From JALCSJ01 sp036788835 (lineage in GTDB: Bacteria > Bacillota > Negativicutes > Acidaminococcales > Acidaminococcaceae), in NCBI GenBank assembly GCA_036788835.1, contig DAIQMR010000006.1, positions 1-64,000 of the forward strand: DNA of 64,000 nucleotides, read 5' to 3'. The notes below the pieces were generated by a model that searched no databases, was not told the DNA's origin, and saw only the letters and a program-made list of their open reading frames with translations. The translations under genes and the position numbers were made by a program. Shown here piece by piece: positions 7,585 to 15,191 of this stretch (positions are counted from its first letter, which is position 1; every line of letters starts with the position of its first letter).

Positions 7585-8267
7585 TGGAAAAATTTTTAGC
7601 GTCTTTACAAAAGTATCATAGTGATATAAGCTTTAATCCTTGGGCAGATTATGACCCGGTTTGCGATATAGGACCTGAGGCACCCACAATTCGTCTGGAA
7701 AATTTCCGCCGGTATTTGAGCCTGCGGCAAAAAGCCAGGTATTTGTTTATTGCCGAAGGACTGGGTTATCAAGGTGGGCATTTTTCCGGGATGGCTATGA
7801 CCAGCGAGAGAATTTTGCTGGGCTATCATCCTACGGTGGACCCCCGGGTGGTTTTGGGAAACTGGCATTATCAGAGAACCAGTAATCCTCAAAGCACCCT
7901 TTTAAATGCCAAACAGCGCACAGAGGGGTTTAATGAGCCTACGGCCACCATTATGTGGGGTTGCCTGGCCCAACATCATCTGGCCCCTTTCCAGACGATT
8001 TTGTGGAATATTTTTCCCTTTCATCCCTATAAAGAAAGTGGTATTCTTACCAATAGAACACCAAACCGTGAGGAACTGGCAGTAGGCATTGTCTATGCCC
8101 AAAAACTCATGGAGTTGGTTCCCAATATGCAAATCATCGCTATCGGACGAAAAAGTGCCGATACGTTGGAAAAATTCGGTGTCAGTTGTCTGACCGTGCC
8201 CCATCCCTCTATGGGAGGAGCCAATCGGTTCAGGGCAGCTTTATCAAAAATTTTTACTAAGGACTAA
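7584..8267 (+). CDS. uracil-DNA glycosylase superfamily protein (divergent)
   Basis: The 227-residue product has YLFIAEGLGYQGGHFSG near residue 52, resembling the water-activating motif of the uracil-DNA glycosylase fold, and HPSMGGANRFR near the C-terminus at the place of the family His-containing loop. Both are divergent, so glycosylase activity is inferred. The ATG at 7584 overlaps the upstream ABC-F stop (TAATG), which supports this start over the in-frame ATG at 7554 and indicates translational coupling. A second, more canonical UDG is at the right end of the window. Confidence 0.65.
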   Translation: MEKFLASLQKYHSDISFNPWADYDPVCDIGPEAPTIRLENFRRYLSLRQKARYLFIAEGLGYQGGHFSGMAMTSERILLGYHPTVDPRVVLGNWHYQRTSNPQSTLLNAKQRTEGFNEPTATIMWGCLAQHHLAPFQTILWNIFPFHPYKESGILTNRTPNREELAVGIVYAQKLMELVPNMQIIAIGRKSADTLEKFGVSCLTVPHPSMGGANRFRAALSKIFTKD

Positions 8268-8305
8268 AGCAAAGGATGGGGAAAGCAGTGGCTGAAGGAA
8301 CAATT

Positions 8306-9058
8306 ATGTCTATGACGAAAAACGAAGTCCTGGAGATTGCTATTACTTCCGGCAGGATTTTGTTGTGCAGCGGAGCGGAAACTTACCGGGTAGAAGATAC
8401 CATGCTGCGGATTTGTGCCTTGCGAGGCATGAAAGACGTTTCAGCTTTCTGTACTCCTTCCGCCATCATTATCAGCGAAGAGTCCTTAAAAGGGAATTGC
8501 TACATGGCCAGAGTTACCGACAGAGGTGTTGATTTAACTCTAGTGAGCGAAATTAACGATATTTCTTATAACTTATGCAGATGGCCATATGATTTTAAGG
8601 AAACAATGGCCCTTTTGCAGGAAAAAATAAACAGACATCCTAGGCCTATTTATATAGATATAGTAAGTGCAGGTTTTGGCGGCGGTGGTTTTGCAGTTAT
8701 GTTGGGAGGCAGCCCGGAGGTGTTTATTGCTGCTTTTGCAGGCTCTGCCATTTCCATGTGGATTATCAAGCTGCTCAGTCCTTTTAAACCCAATAGTTTT
8801 TGGTCTACTACCATGGCAGGAGCGATTATTTCTGTAGTGACGATTTTTGCCAGGAAGATATCACCTTCGGTTAATATGGAACTGACCATTGCCGGAGCCA
8901 TAATGCCCTATTTGCCCGGGATGGCTTTTACTAACGGGTTGCGTGATTATATTGCCGGTGATTTGATTAGCGGCAATAGCAGGGCAGGAGAAGCGATTTT
9001 CCTGGTAAGCGGTATGGTTATAGGAATAGCCGCCGTCTTAGGTATTATATTTAAATAG
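8306..9058 (+). CDS. threonine/serine exporter ThrE, N-terminal half (DUF1212)
   Basis: The product matches the N-terminal half of ThrE-type exporters (YjjP in E. coli). A soluble part with SGRILLCSGAETYRVEDTM and CTPSAIIIS precedes about five hydrophobic segments (residues 110-250), including GFGGGGFAVMLGG and the conserved LPGMAFTNGLRDY. The ATG at 8306 is favoured because GAAGGA is six bases upstream; in-frame starts at 8276 and 8288 have poorer sites. The partner half is encoded 9 bases downstream. The two should form one inner-membrane exporter of Thr/Ser or small dicarboxylates. Confidence 0.85.
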   Translation: MSMTKNEVLEIAITSGRILLCSGAETYRVEDTMLRICALRGMKDVSAFCTPSAIIISEESLKGNCYMARVTDRGVDLTLVSEINDISYNLCRWPYDFKETMALLQEKINRHPRPIYIDIVSAGFGGGGFAVMLGGSPEVFIAAFAGSAISMWIIKLLSPFKPNSFWSTTMAGAIISVVTIFARKISPSVNMELTIAGAIMPYLPGMAFTNGLRDYIAGDLISGNSRAGEAIFLVSGMVIGIAAVLGIIFK

Positions 9059-9067
9059 GGGGCAGCA

Positions 9068-9535
9068 ATGCTGATAAAAATTATAGCAGCTTTTGTAGCT
9101 ACAGTGGCTTTTGCCTTTCTGTTCAATTCACCCAGAAAAATAGTATTTCAGGCGGGGATTGTAGGAGCAGTGGGTTTTGCCATATATATTTATTTAATAG
9201 AAACAGTGGGATTGAATTCTATGACCAGCAACTTTGCAGGAACAGTAGGGTTGTCAGTGTGCAGTGAGATATTTGCCAGACGCTATAAAGAACCTGTGAC
9301 AGTATTTTCCATACCGGGATTTTTACCGTTGGTGCCGGGACTGCCATTGTATAGGGCTATGAATTACTTCATACTAAATGACTTCGTTATGGGAATGCAG
9401 ACATTTATGGAAACATGTCTGGATGCTACGGCTATCGCCTTGGGTATTTTGTGTATATCAGGTTTAGCCAAGGTTTATAAAACAAGTAAACATATGGTGA
9501 AGGCACATGAAATTGAGGAGGGGAAACATGAATAA
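9068..9535 (+). CDS. threonine/serine exporter ThrE, C-terminal half (DUF3815)
   Basis: The 155-residue protein has four or five membrane segments and the family motif PGFLPLVPGLPLYRAM near residue 80, as in the YjjB half of split ThrE systems. It follows the N-terminal half and should assemble with it. Its last codons overlap the start of the next gene (9528), so translation is probably coupled. The short C-terminal tail (KTSKHMVKAHEIEEGKHE) is charged and cytoplasmic by prediction. Confidence 0.85.
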   Translation: MLIKIIAAFVATVAFAFLFNSPRKIVFQAGIVGAVGFAIYIYLIETVGLNSMTSNFAGTVGLSVCSEIFARRYKEPVTVFSIPGFLPLVPGLPLYRAMNYFILNDFVMGMQTFMETCLDATAIALGILCISGLAKVYKTSKHMVKAHEIEEGKHE

Positions 9536-10535
9536 ATTAGGGAGAAAATTTATTGTATTTTTAGCAGTGTTTTTACTATTAGGTTCTGCTCTTAGCGAGG
9601 CGGCCATAAAGGGCCTGATTTGTTACGGGAACGACCCATCTCAGGACCAATTTAACGGGGAAGCCCAAAAGGGCGCAGTGGTGGTGAAACAAGAGTATGG
9701 GACAGAGTTGCAGTTAACGGGTTTTGTTTGTCCGGCTGCTGTGCCGGAAAAAAGCGATATTCCTAAACTGGAGCAAAACTGGGATTTTGTCTTTGGCATA
9801 GGGGATAATTATTATAATGTTCTGGCTCAAGAAGCCAAAAAGCATCCTGCTACCAAATATATTTTGCTGGATTCCTACAAGACAACGAAGTTAAACAATT
9901 TTAAAATAGTGGAATTTAATAACAGGGAACTGGGCTATTTGGCAGGAATTGTGGCCGCTTCTGCTTCTCAGACGGGAACCGTGGGATTTGTGGGCGGGGT
10001 AAAAGAAGTGCCCGCCCTTCAGGAAATGCTCCTCGGCTACACGAAGGGTGCAATGTCTGTTAATCCGCAGGCAGTGGTTTTGTCTCAATGGGTGGGAAGC
10101 TTCAACAAACCTAAAACCATGACAAAGCTGGCTAAAAAACTCTACAACAAGAAAAGTGACGTAATATTTGCGGCAGCCGGTAATAGCGGCAAAGGCATAT
10201 TTGAGGCAGCCAGAGAAAAGAAAAAGTTATGTATCGGCTGTGACGGCGATGTGGCTCAAACAGCTCCCCAAGAAACACAGGAATATATTTTGGCCAGCGT
10301 CACCAAAGATCTTGGACATTCTGTGGCCAGCAACATTAGGAGGATTATGGCCGGTACTTTCTCGGCAGACCGGGAAAAAATGAGCTTTGCCAATAAGGGT
10401 ATCGCCTGCATCAAAGGACCTGTAAAAGATACTGTTTGGCAAAAGCCGGCTCAAGCCATTTTGGATTTTGAGGCCCAGAACGATTTGGAACAGGAGGATG
10501 CTTTTCTTAAAGAAAGCAGTGTGAAAAAACAATGA
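9528..10535 (+). CDS. BMP/PnrA-family periplasmic binding protein
   Basis: The 335-residue protein starts at the ATG at 9528, behind GAGGAGGGG. It has a cleavable signal peptide (hydrophobic core about residues 8-22, likely cut after SEA). The mature part resembles basic membrane protein/PnrA-Med substrate-binding proteins: FVFGIGDNYY, ELGYLAGIVAA, GTVGFVGG, DVIFAAAGNSGKGIFEAA and the ASVTKDLG region. Such proteins usually bind nucleosides for an ABC transporter. No permease or ATPase gene adjoins it; instead its stop overlaps the barnase-like gene by four bases. It may work with a distant transporter or as a sensor. Confidence 0.8.
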   Translation: MNKLGRKFIVFLAVFLLLGSALSEAAIKGLICYGNDPSQDQFNGEAQKGAVVVKQEYGTELQLTGFVCPAAVPEKSDIPKLEQNWDFVFGIGDNYYNVLAQEAKKHPATKYILLDSYKTTKLNNFKIVEFNNRELGYLAGIVAASASQTGTVGFVGGVKEVPALQEMLLGYTKGAMSVNPQAVVLSQWVGSFNKPKTMTKLAKKLYNKKSDVIFAAAGNSGKGIFEAAREKKKLCIGCDGDVAQTAPQETQEYILASVTKDLGHSVASNIRRIMAGTFSADREKMSFANKGIACIKGPVKDTVWQKPAQAILDFEAQNDLEQEDAFLKESSVKKQ

Positions 10536-10996
10536 AAAAAGCATTAAGTGTATTGACGAGTTTGCTCTTAATCGCTATATTTATAATTAGCGGCTGCGGA
10601 GGCAGCTCCTCCCAGAAACAAAAGCCGGTTAAGACCGTGGCTGAGGCATCCATCAAGGTGGAAAAGAATGGTACCTATACTTCAAAACAGCAAGTGGCAC
10701 TGTATATTCACGAGTATCACAAACTTCCCGGCAACTATATTAAAAAAAACGAAGCCAGAAAATTAGGCTGGCCCCAAAAAGGAACTTTGGAAAAAGTAGC
10801 TCCGGGTAAAAGTATTGGCGGCGATCATTTTGGTAATGCCGAAAAGAAACTGCCGGTTAATAAGGGAATCAAATATACCGAGTGCGATATTGATTACGTA
10901 AAGGGTCAGCGCGGGGCTAAACGCATCGTTTTTGATAATAAGGGTAACATTTACTATTGTGGCGACCACTATAATACATTTGAAAAACTTTATTAG
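10532..10996 (+). CDS. barnase-like ribonuclease exported as a lipoprotein
   Basis: The 154-residue protein starts with a lipoprotein signal (hydrophobic core, lipobox IISGC near residue 21, then GGSSS). After a short linker the domain aligns by eye with Bacillus barnase throughout: YHKLPGNYIKKNEARKLGW, VAPGKSIGGDHFGN, ECDIDY, GQRGAKRI and the final GDHYNTF. Residues corresponding to barnase Lys27, Glu73, Arg83, Arg87 and His102 are all present, so the guanine-preferring RNase site looks intact. Barnase itself is secreted free; a lipid-anchored form is unusual. The start overlaps the upstream stop (ATGA), and a barstar gene follows after 19 bases. Confidence 0.9.
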   Translation: MKKALSVLTSLLLIAIFIISGCGGSSSQKQKPVKTVAEASIKVEKNGTYTSKQQVALYIHEYHKLPGNYIKKNEARKLGWPQKGTLEKVAPGKSIGGDHFGNAEKKLPVNKGIKYTECDIDYVKGQRGAKRIVFDNKGNIYYCGDHYNTFEKLY

Positions 10997-11015
10997 AAGG
11001 GAACAGTGTTAAAAC

Positions 11016-11288
11016 ATGAAAAAGATAGTTATACCCGCGGAGGATTTTTCTACAGAAGAAGAACTGCAGGATTTTCTGCAGGATGCTTTTGGCTTTCCTG
11101 ACTATTACGGCAAGAATTTGGATGCTTTATATGATTGTTTATCCGAATTGGACGAAAAAGTGCGGATAGAAGTTTCCGGCGCTATTGCCGACGAAGAGAA
11201 TTTGGGGGAATACGGTGAAAGATTTTTGACCGTTCTTGAAGAAGCCGCCAAAGACAACGATGAGATTAAATTAAAAATTACTGATTAA
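11016..11288 (+). CDS. barstar-family ribonuclease inhibitor
   Basis: The 90-residue acidic protein matches barstar. FPDYYGKNLDALYDCLSEL (about residues 26-44) is the helix and loop that plug the barnase active site, with the equivalents of barstar Tyr29, Asn33, Asp35 and Asp39 present. No signal peptide is seen, so it acts in the cytoplasm to protect the cell from the RNase encoded 19 bases upstream before export. The tandem arrangement and retained interface residues strongly support a functional pair. Confidence 0.92.
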   Translation: MKKIVIPAEDFSTEEELQDFLQDAFGFPDYYGKNLDALYDCLSELDEKVRIEVSGAIADEENLGEYGERFLTVLEEAAKDNDEIKLKITD

Positions 11289-11302
11289 GGGGAGGAAACA
11301 TT

Positions 11303-11644
11303 ATGCCAATCTTTACAGAGAAAAAGCAAGAAACCAGGATTAAACCTACGGGAAATTTTATCGTAGAGCACATTGTGGATGAGACTCTTTTTGGGGGAGC
11401 CAACAAGCTTTTTGCCCAGATTACTTTGCCACCGGGAGCACAGGTACCTATTCACACCCATGAAGGAAATAATGAGACCTATTATGTGGTAAAGGGCAAG
11501 GGAACCTATACAGATGAAGATAAAGAATTCCCCGTAAAAGCCGGGGACGTGACATTTTGCTATGACGGAGGTACTCATGGCCTGAAAAATACCGGCAGCG
11601 AGGAGCTGGTGTTTATTGCCTTGATTGCTAATACTATAAAATAA
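11303..11644 (+). CDS. cupin-domain protein
   Basis: This is a single-domain cupin of 113 residues. The first cupin motif is PPGAQVPIHTHEGNNETYYV (about 49-68), with His, His and Glu metal ligands, and the second is GDVTFCYDGGTHGLKNTG (about 83-100). A bound divalent metal is likely. Its substrate is unknown, and its neighbours (barstar upstream, an amino acid ABC operon downstream) do not indicate one. GGGGAGG precedes the ATG. Confidence 0.85.
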   Translation: MPIFTEKKQETRIKPTGNFIVEHIVDETLFGGANKLFAQITLPPGAQVPIHTHEGNNETYYVVKGKGTYTDEDKEFPVKAGDVTFCYDGGTHGLKNTGSEELVFIALIANTIK

Positions 11645-11707
11645 AGGTTTACTTTCGCGGGAATGGGTCATATAATTAACACATTAATGATATGAGGGGG
11701 AAGTTGA

Positions 11708-12511
11708 ATGAAAAAATTAGTTAGTTTGGCATTGTCAGCTGTAGTAGCTTGTGGTTTGGTGGCAGGCTGTGGCGGTACTAAAAAAGAAGCGGCAAAACCT
11801 GCAGCACCGGCAGCACCGAAAAAAATCGTAGTAGGATTAGACGATAATTTTCCGCCTATGGGTTTTAAAGACAAAGACAACAAGATTGTAGGTTTTGATA
11901 TTGATATGGCCAAAGAAGCTGCCAAGCGCCTGGGCATTCAAATAGAATTCAAGCCTATTGATTGGTCCAGTAAGGAAGCAGAATTGAAGAGTAAACGTAT
12001 TGACTGTCTGTGGAATGGCTTGGATATTACTCCTGAGCGTCAAAAGAATATGCTCTTTAGTAAACCTTACATGATTGCTAAACAATTGATTTTCGTTCCC
12101 GTAGGTTCTCCCATCAAAGGCCAGGCTGATTTGAAAGGCAAGACAGTTGGTGTCCAAAGTGCTTCCAGTGCTGAAGACAATGTAGAACATGATAAAGCAT
12201 TAAAGGGAAGCTTGAAAGAATTAAAGAAGTATCCTGACTGCATTGCTGCCATGATGGATATGGAAGCAGGCCGTTGTGATGCTATCGTTACCGATGAAAT
12301 CCTTGGCCGTTACTATATGGGTAAAAAACAGGGCAAGTTCGTGTGCCTGGATGCCAAGCCGGTAGGTCCCGTTGTTGATTATGGTATTGCCTTCCGCAAG
12401 GAAGACACTGCTTTGATGGAAACCATACAAAAAGCTATGGATGAAATGAAGAAAGACGGAACTGCCAAAAAGATCAGCATGAAATGGTTTAATGCTGATT
12501 TGGTTAAATAG
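11708..12511 (+). CDS. amino acid ABC transporter substrate-binding lipoprotein
   Basis: The 267-residue protein has a lipoprotein signal (LVAGC near residue 20), an Ala/Pro/Lys linker, and a bacterial extracellular solute-binding domain of family 3. Typical elements are VVGLDDNFPPMGFKD, VGFDIDMAKEAAKRLG, WNGLDITPERQKNMLFSKPY and LKGKTVGVQSASSA. It should bind a polar amino acid and deliver it to the permease and ATPase encoded at 12657 and 13311. A terminator-like hairpin at 12526 separates it from them, which would yield excess binding protein. The ligand is not deducible. Confidence 0.9.
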   Translation: MKKLVSLALSAVVACGLVAGCGGTKKEAAKPAAPAAPKKIVVGLDDNFPPMGFKDKDNKIVGFDIDMAKEAAKRLGIQIEFKPIDWSSKEAELKSKRIDCLWNGLDITPERQKNMLFSKPYMIAKQLIFVPVGSPIKGQADLKGKTVGVQSASSAEDNVEHDKALKGSLKELKKYPDCIAAMMDMEAGRCDAIVTDEILGRYYMGKKQGKFVCLDAKPVGPVVDYGIAFRKEDTALMETIQKAMDEMKKDGTAKKISMKWFNADLVK

Positions 12512-12525
12512 ACTACAAACAAGTT

Positions 12526-12580
12526 AAGAAGCGTTTCTGGTTGCTTTCCACGGGAAGCAAAAGGAGCGCTTCTTTTTTCT
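12526..12580 (+). terminator. terminator or attenuating hairpin within the ABC transporter locus
   Basis: Outer arms AAGAAGCG (12526-12533) and CGCTTCTT (12567-12574) enclose an inner TTGCTT/AAGCAA stem and run into a T tract. A -10-like TATAAT at 12616-12621 suggests the permease may also have its own promoter. Confidence 0.7.
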
Positions 12581-12656
12581 TGGGATAAATTTGTCTTTTG
12601 ACGGAGAATATGTGATATAATAATCACTATATTACATAAAACGGGGTTGTGGAGAT

Positions 12657-13301
12657 ATGAATGAGATTTTAAGAATGGTGGCACTTTTGGCCGATGGTTG
12701 CAAGGTTACGCTGGAGATTTTTACGGTGACTCTTGTTTTGTCCATTCCTTTAGGCCTGCTTTTGGCTTTAGGAAGAATTTCTTCTATAAAGCCTTTAGGC
12801 AAGGCGGTGGAAATCTATAATTGGGTATTACGGGGCACGCCTTTAATGCTCCAACTGCTCTTTGTCTATTTTGCCCTGCCATCTTTTGGGATCACTTTGC
12901 CGGATGTGGCAGCAGCCCTTCTGGCTTTCGTTTTGAACTACGCTGCTTATTTTGCAGAGATATTCCGGGCGGGAATCCAATCTATTCCCAAAGGCCAGTA
13001 TGAAGCAGCTAAAACCCTTGGATTTACCTATCCCCAGACCATGCAGAAAATAATTGTCCCTCAAATGATTAAACGTGTATTGCCTCCTATTGGCAATGAA
13101 ACTATTACTTTAGTTAAAGATACTTCTTTGGTCTACGTTCTGGCCATGAATGATTTACTAAGAGCGGCTAGGACCATTGTCCAAAGAGAATTTGACATGA
13201 CACCGTTTTTTATTGCGGCAGTTTTTTATTTGGTTATGACTTTTGTGGTTACCAGGGTTTTTGCTCGTCTGGAAAACCATTATGCTAAGTACGAAGAATA
13301 G
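12657..13301 (+). CDS. amino acid ABC transporter permease
   Basis: The 214-residue membrane protein has about five segments and the HisM/ArtQ-type EAA signature QYEAAKTLGFTYPQTMQKIIVPQ (about residues 119-141) that contacts the ATPase. RGTPLMLQLLFVYFALP near residue 60 is typical of polar amino acid permeases. Only one permease gene is present, so it probably forms a homodimer. The ATPase gene follows within ten bases. Confidence 0.92.
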   Translation: MNEILRMVALLADGCKVTLEIFTVTLVLSIPLGLLLALGRISSIKPLGKAVEIYNWVLRGTPLMLQLLFVYFALPSFGITLPDVAAALLAFVLNYAAYFAEIFRAGIQSIPKGQYEAAKTLGFTYPQTMQKIIVPQMIKRVLPPIGNETITLVKDTSLVYVLAMNDLLRAARTIVQREFDMTPFFIAAVFYLVMTFVVTRVFARLENHYAKYEE

Positions 13302-13310
13302 GTGACCACT

Positions 13311-14063
13311 ATGAGCGAATATATGATTAAGGTTGAACAACTTAAAAAGAGATTTGGGACCTTACAGGTTTTAAAAGGTATAGATATGGAACTGAGCAAA
13401 GGCGAAGTAGTAGCTATTATTGGTCCCAGCGGCGGCGGGAAAAGCACTTTCTTACGCTGCCTGAATCGTTTAGAAACTGTTGATGCAGGAACAATTACCA
13501 TCGAAGGCGAATGTCTCGTCAAAAATGGCGTTTATGTTGCTCCGGAGCAATCAAGAAAAATCTGCGGCAGAATGGGCATGTGCTTTCAGCAGTTCAATCT
13601 GTTTCCTCATATGACGGTTTTACAAAATCTTATGGCGGCACCCCTTACGGTCAAACATGTAGCCAAAAGCACTATTGAGCCGGAGGCAAAGGAGCTTCTA
13701 TCCAAGGTAGGCCTTGCCAGTAAGGCGGAATATTATCCCAACCAACTGTCCGGCGGGCAGCAGCAGAGAGTGGCCATAGCCAGAGCCTTGGCCATGCAGC
13801 CGGATATTATGCTTTTTGATGAGCCAACATCTTCTCTGGATCCGGAATTAACCGGCGAAGTTTTAAAAACCATGAAAGATTTGGCAGACGGAAACATGAC
13901 TATGGTGGTAGTAACCCATGAAATGGCCTTTGCCAAAGAAGTAGCCGATAAAGTTATTTTTATGTCAGATGGTTATGTCCAGGAGAAAGGTACCAGCGAA
14001 GAAGTTTTTGAACATGCGAAAAATGAGAGACTGCAGAGCTTCTTAAGCAGCATCATAAGATAA
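13311..14063 (+). CDS. amino acid ABC transporter ATP-binding protein
   Basis: The product is about 250 residues, with Walker A GPSGGGKST, a Q-loop in MCFQQFNLFPHMTVLQN, the signature LSGGQQQRVAIARAL, Walker B IMLFDEPTSSLDPE and the switch His in VVVTHEM. This is the GlnQ/ArtM group. The ATG at 13311 is preferred because AGGTGA lies five bases upstream; an in-frame GTG at 13302 is possible. It powers the permease encoded immediately upstream. A hairpin follows the stop. Confidence 0.92.
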   Translation: MSEYMIKVEQLKKRFGTLQVLKGIDMELSKGEVVAIIGPSGGGKSTFLRCLNRLETVDAGTITIEGECLVKNGVYVAPEQSRKICGRMGMCFQQFNLFPHMTVLQNLMAAPLTVKHVAKSTIEPEAKELLSKVGLASKAEYYPNQLSGGQQQRVAIARALAMQPDIMLFDEPTSSLDPELTGEVLKTMKDLADGNMTMVVVTHEMAFAKEVADKVIFMSDGYVQEKGTSEEVFEHAKNERLQSFLSSIIR

Positions 14064-14069
14064 AATAAA

Positions 14070-14095
14070 CCAAAAGAGGAGGTTTCTTTTGGTTG
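14070..14095 (+). terminator. hairpin after the ABC transporter operon
   Basis: ACCAAAAGA and its complement TCTTTTGGT flank a short loop within 30 bases of the ATPase stop codon. Confidence 0.55.
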
Positions 14096-14098
14096 TTG

Positions 14099-14160
14099 AA
14101 ACAGAGGGGAAGTCCATTTTTGTTACGATATTGTAGCAAAAATGGACTTCCCCTCTGTTT
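14099..14160. terminator. bidirectional terminator, perfect 24-bp stem
   Basis: Arms 14099-14122 and 14137-14160 are perfectly complementary over 24 bp with a 14-base loop. It separates the ABC operon from the convergent IclR gene. The stem ends in CTGTTT and AAACAG, so it can work in both directions. Confidence 0.8.
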
Positions 14161-14178
14161 AATTATTAATTAAAACAA

Positions 14179-14976
14179 TTATTTTTTTAATGTCAAGGAA
14201 TTTGTCGAAAGTTTAAGATTTTGAAAAATAACTTTAGCAATTTTATGTAGATCAACTAATAAATCGTTTTTAATGACGGGATAGTTGCTGGCAAAAAAGG
14301 TGGCACTGATTGTGGAAAACAACTTACCGTTAGCGTCAAGAATTGGTACAGCAAGGCTGCCTACGCCAATAGCAAATTCTTCTGATTCATCGGCAAAACC
14401 TTGGCTTTTTACCTTAAGCAATTCTTTTGCGAAAGCTTTTTCTGAAGTGATGGTTTTAACAGTAAATTTATGGTAATCAAGTTGTTTAAGAGCATTTTTA
14501 TCCGGGAGGTACAGGTTGTATAGAGAGTAAAGTTTGCCGGAAGATGTGGCATGGAGAGGCAAGGACCCGAACTCGGACAACCCAATGGTATATGCTGTAT
14601 TGCTAGGGTAGGAACAATAAATAGAATGAATTTTTTTTGAATTCACAATTTGCAAGCTAGCAGAAGTATGATATTTTTCTGCTAGTTGGTCTATCATAGG
14701 CTTAACAGATAAAATGTATTGTTCTAGTTCTTTTTGCAAAATATTAGATTTAGTTAGAAAGAAAAGACCTAAAGAATAGGTGCCATGCTGATGACTGTAA
14801 GAAAGCAGCCCGTTGTATACAAGTGTCTTTACAAGACCCCTTGTTGTATTGATATTCAGCTTAAGGATAGAACTGATTTCGTTTAAAGTAAGCTGATAGT
14901 CGGTTTCTGTAAAGCAATTAATAATATCAATTGCTCTTTGCAAGGACTGAATGAGTTTAAAAGGTGCTTTAGTCAT
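14179..14976 (-). CDS. IclR-family transcriptional regulator
   Basis: The 265-residue protein has an N-terminal winged helix-turn-helix (about residues 8-65, including SLQRAIDIINCF and LTLNEISSILKLNINTTRGLVKTL) and a C-terminal IclR effector domain (about 80-255) with LGLFFL, LPLHATSSGKLY and FAIGVGSLAVPILD. It is encoded divergently from the operon beginning at 15192. A consensus-like promoter with a 14-bp inverted repeat just downstream lies between them. It probably represses or activates that operon in response to an unknown small acid. Confidence 0.9.
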   Translation of the reverse strand: MTKAPFKLIQSLQRAIDIINCFTETDYQLTLNEISSILKLNINTTRGLVKTLVYNGLLSYSHQHGTYSLGLFFLTKSNILQKELEQYILSVKPMIDQLAEKYHTSASLQIVNSKKIHSIYCSYPSNTAYTIGLSEFGSLPLHATSSGKLYSLYNLYLPDKNALKQLDYHKFTVKTITSEKAFAKELLKVKSQGFADESEEFAIGVGSLAVPILDANGKLFSTISATFFASNYPVIKNDLLVDLHKIAKVIFQNLKLSTNSLTLKK

Positions 14977-15065
14977 AATATCTCCTTAAAACGTATCATA
15001 GGTTACAGTTGAGAAAAACAGTATAATTTTTGGGTAGGGAAAACTATAAAAAAGCTAAAATCCAA

Positions 15066-15094
15066 TTGACAAGTATAATTTAACATGGTATAAC
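15066..15094 (+). promoter_or_regulatory. promoter of the transporter/ureohydrolase operon
   Basis: TTGACA (15066-15071) and TATAAC (15089-15094) are 17 bases apart. The predicted start point, near 15101, lies immediately before the inverted repeat at 15105-15143. Confidence 0.75.
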
Positions 15095-15104
15095 AGAATT
15101 GTCA

Positions 15105-15143
15105 AAAACGATAATGTAACATAAAAAACTACATTATCGTTTT
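15105..15143. promoter_or_regulatory. inverted repeat, candidate IclR operator
   Basis: Arms AAAACGATAATGTA (15105-15118) and TACATTATCGTTTT (15130-15143) are perfectly complementary around an 11-base spacer. The half-site ACATTATC recurs at 15163-15170, 32 bases after its copy at 15131. The position over the likely transcription start suits a repressor site. An RNA hairpin role is the alternative. Confidence 0.6.
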
Positions 15144-15191
15144 TTAAAAAACAAAGGGTGTTTACATTATCTTGGGTAGGGGGTAAAGAGA

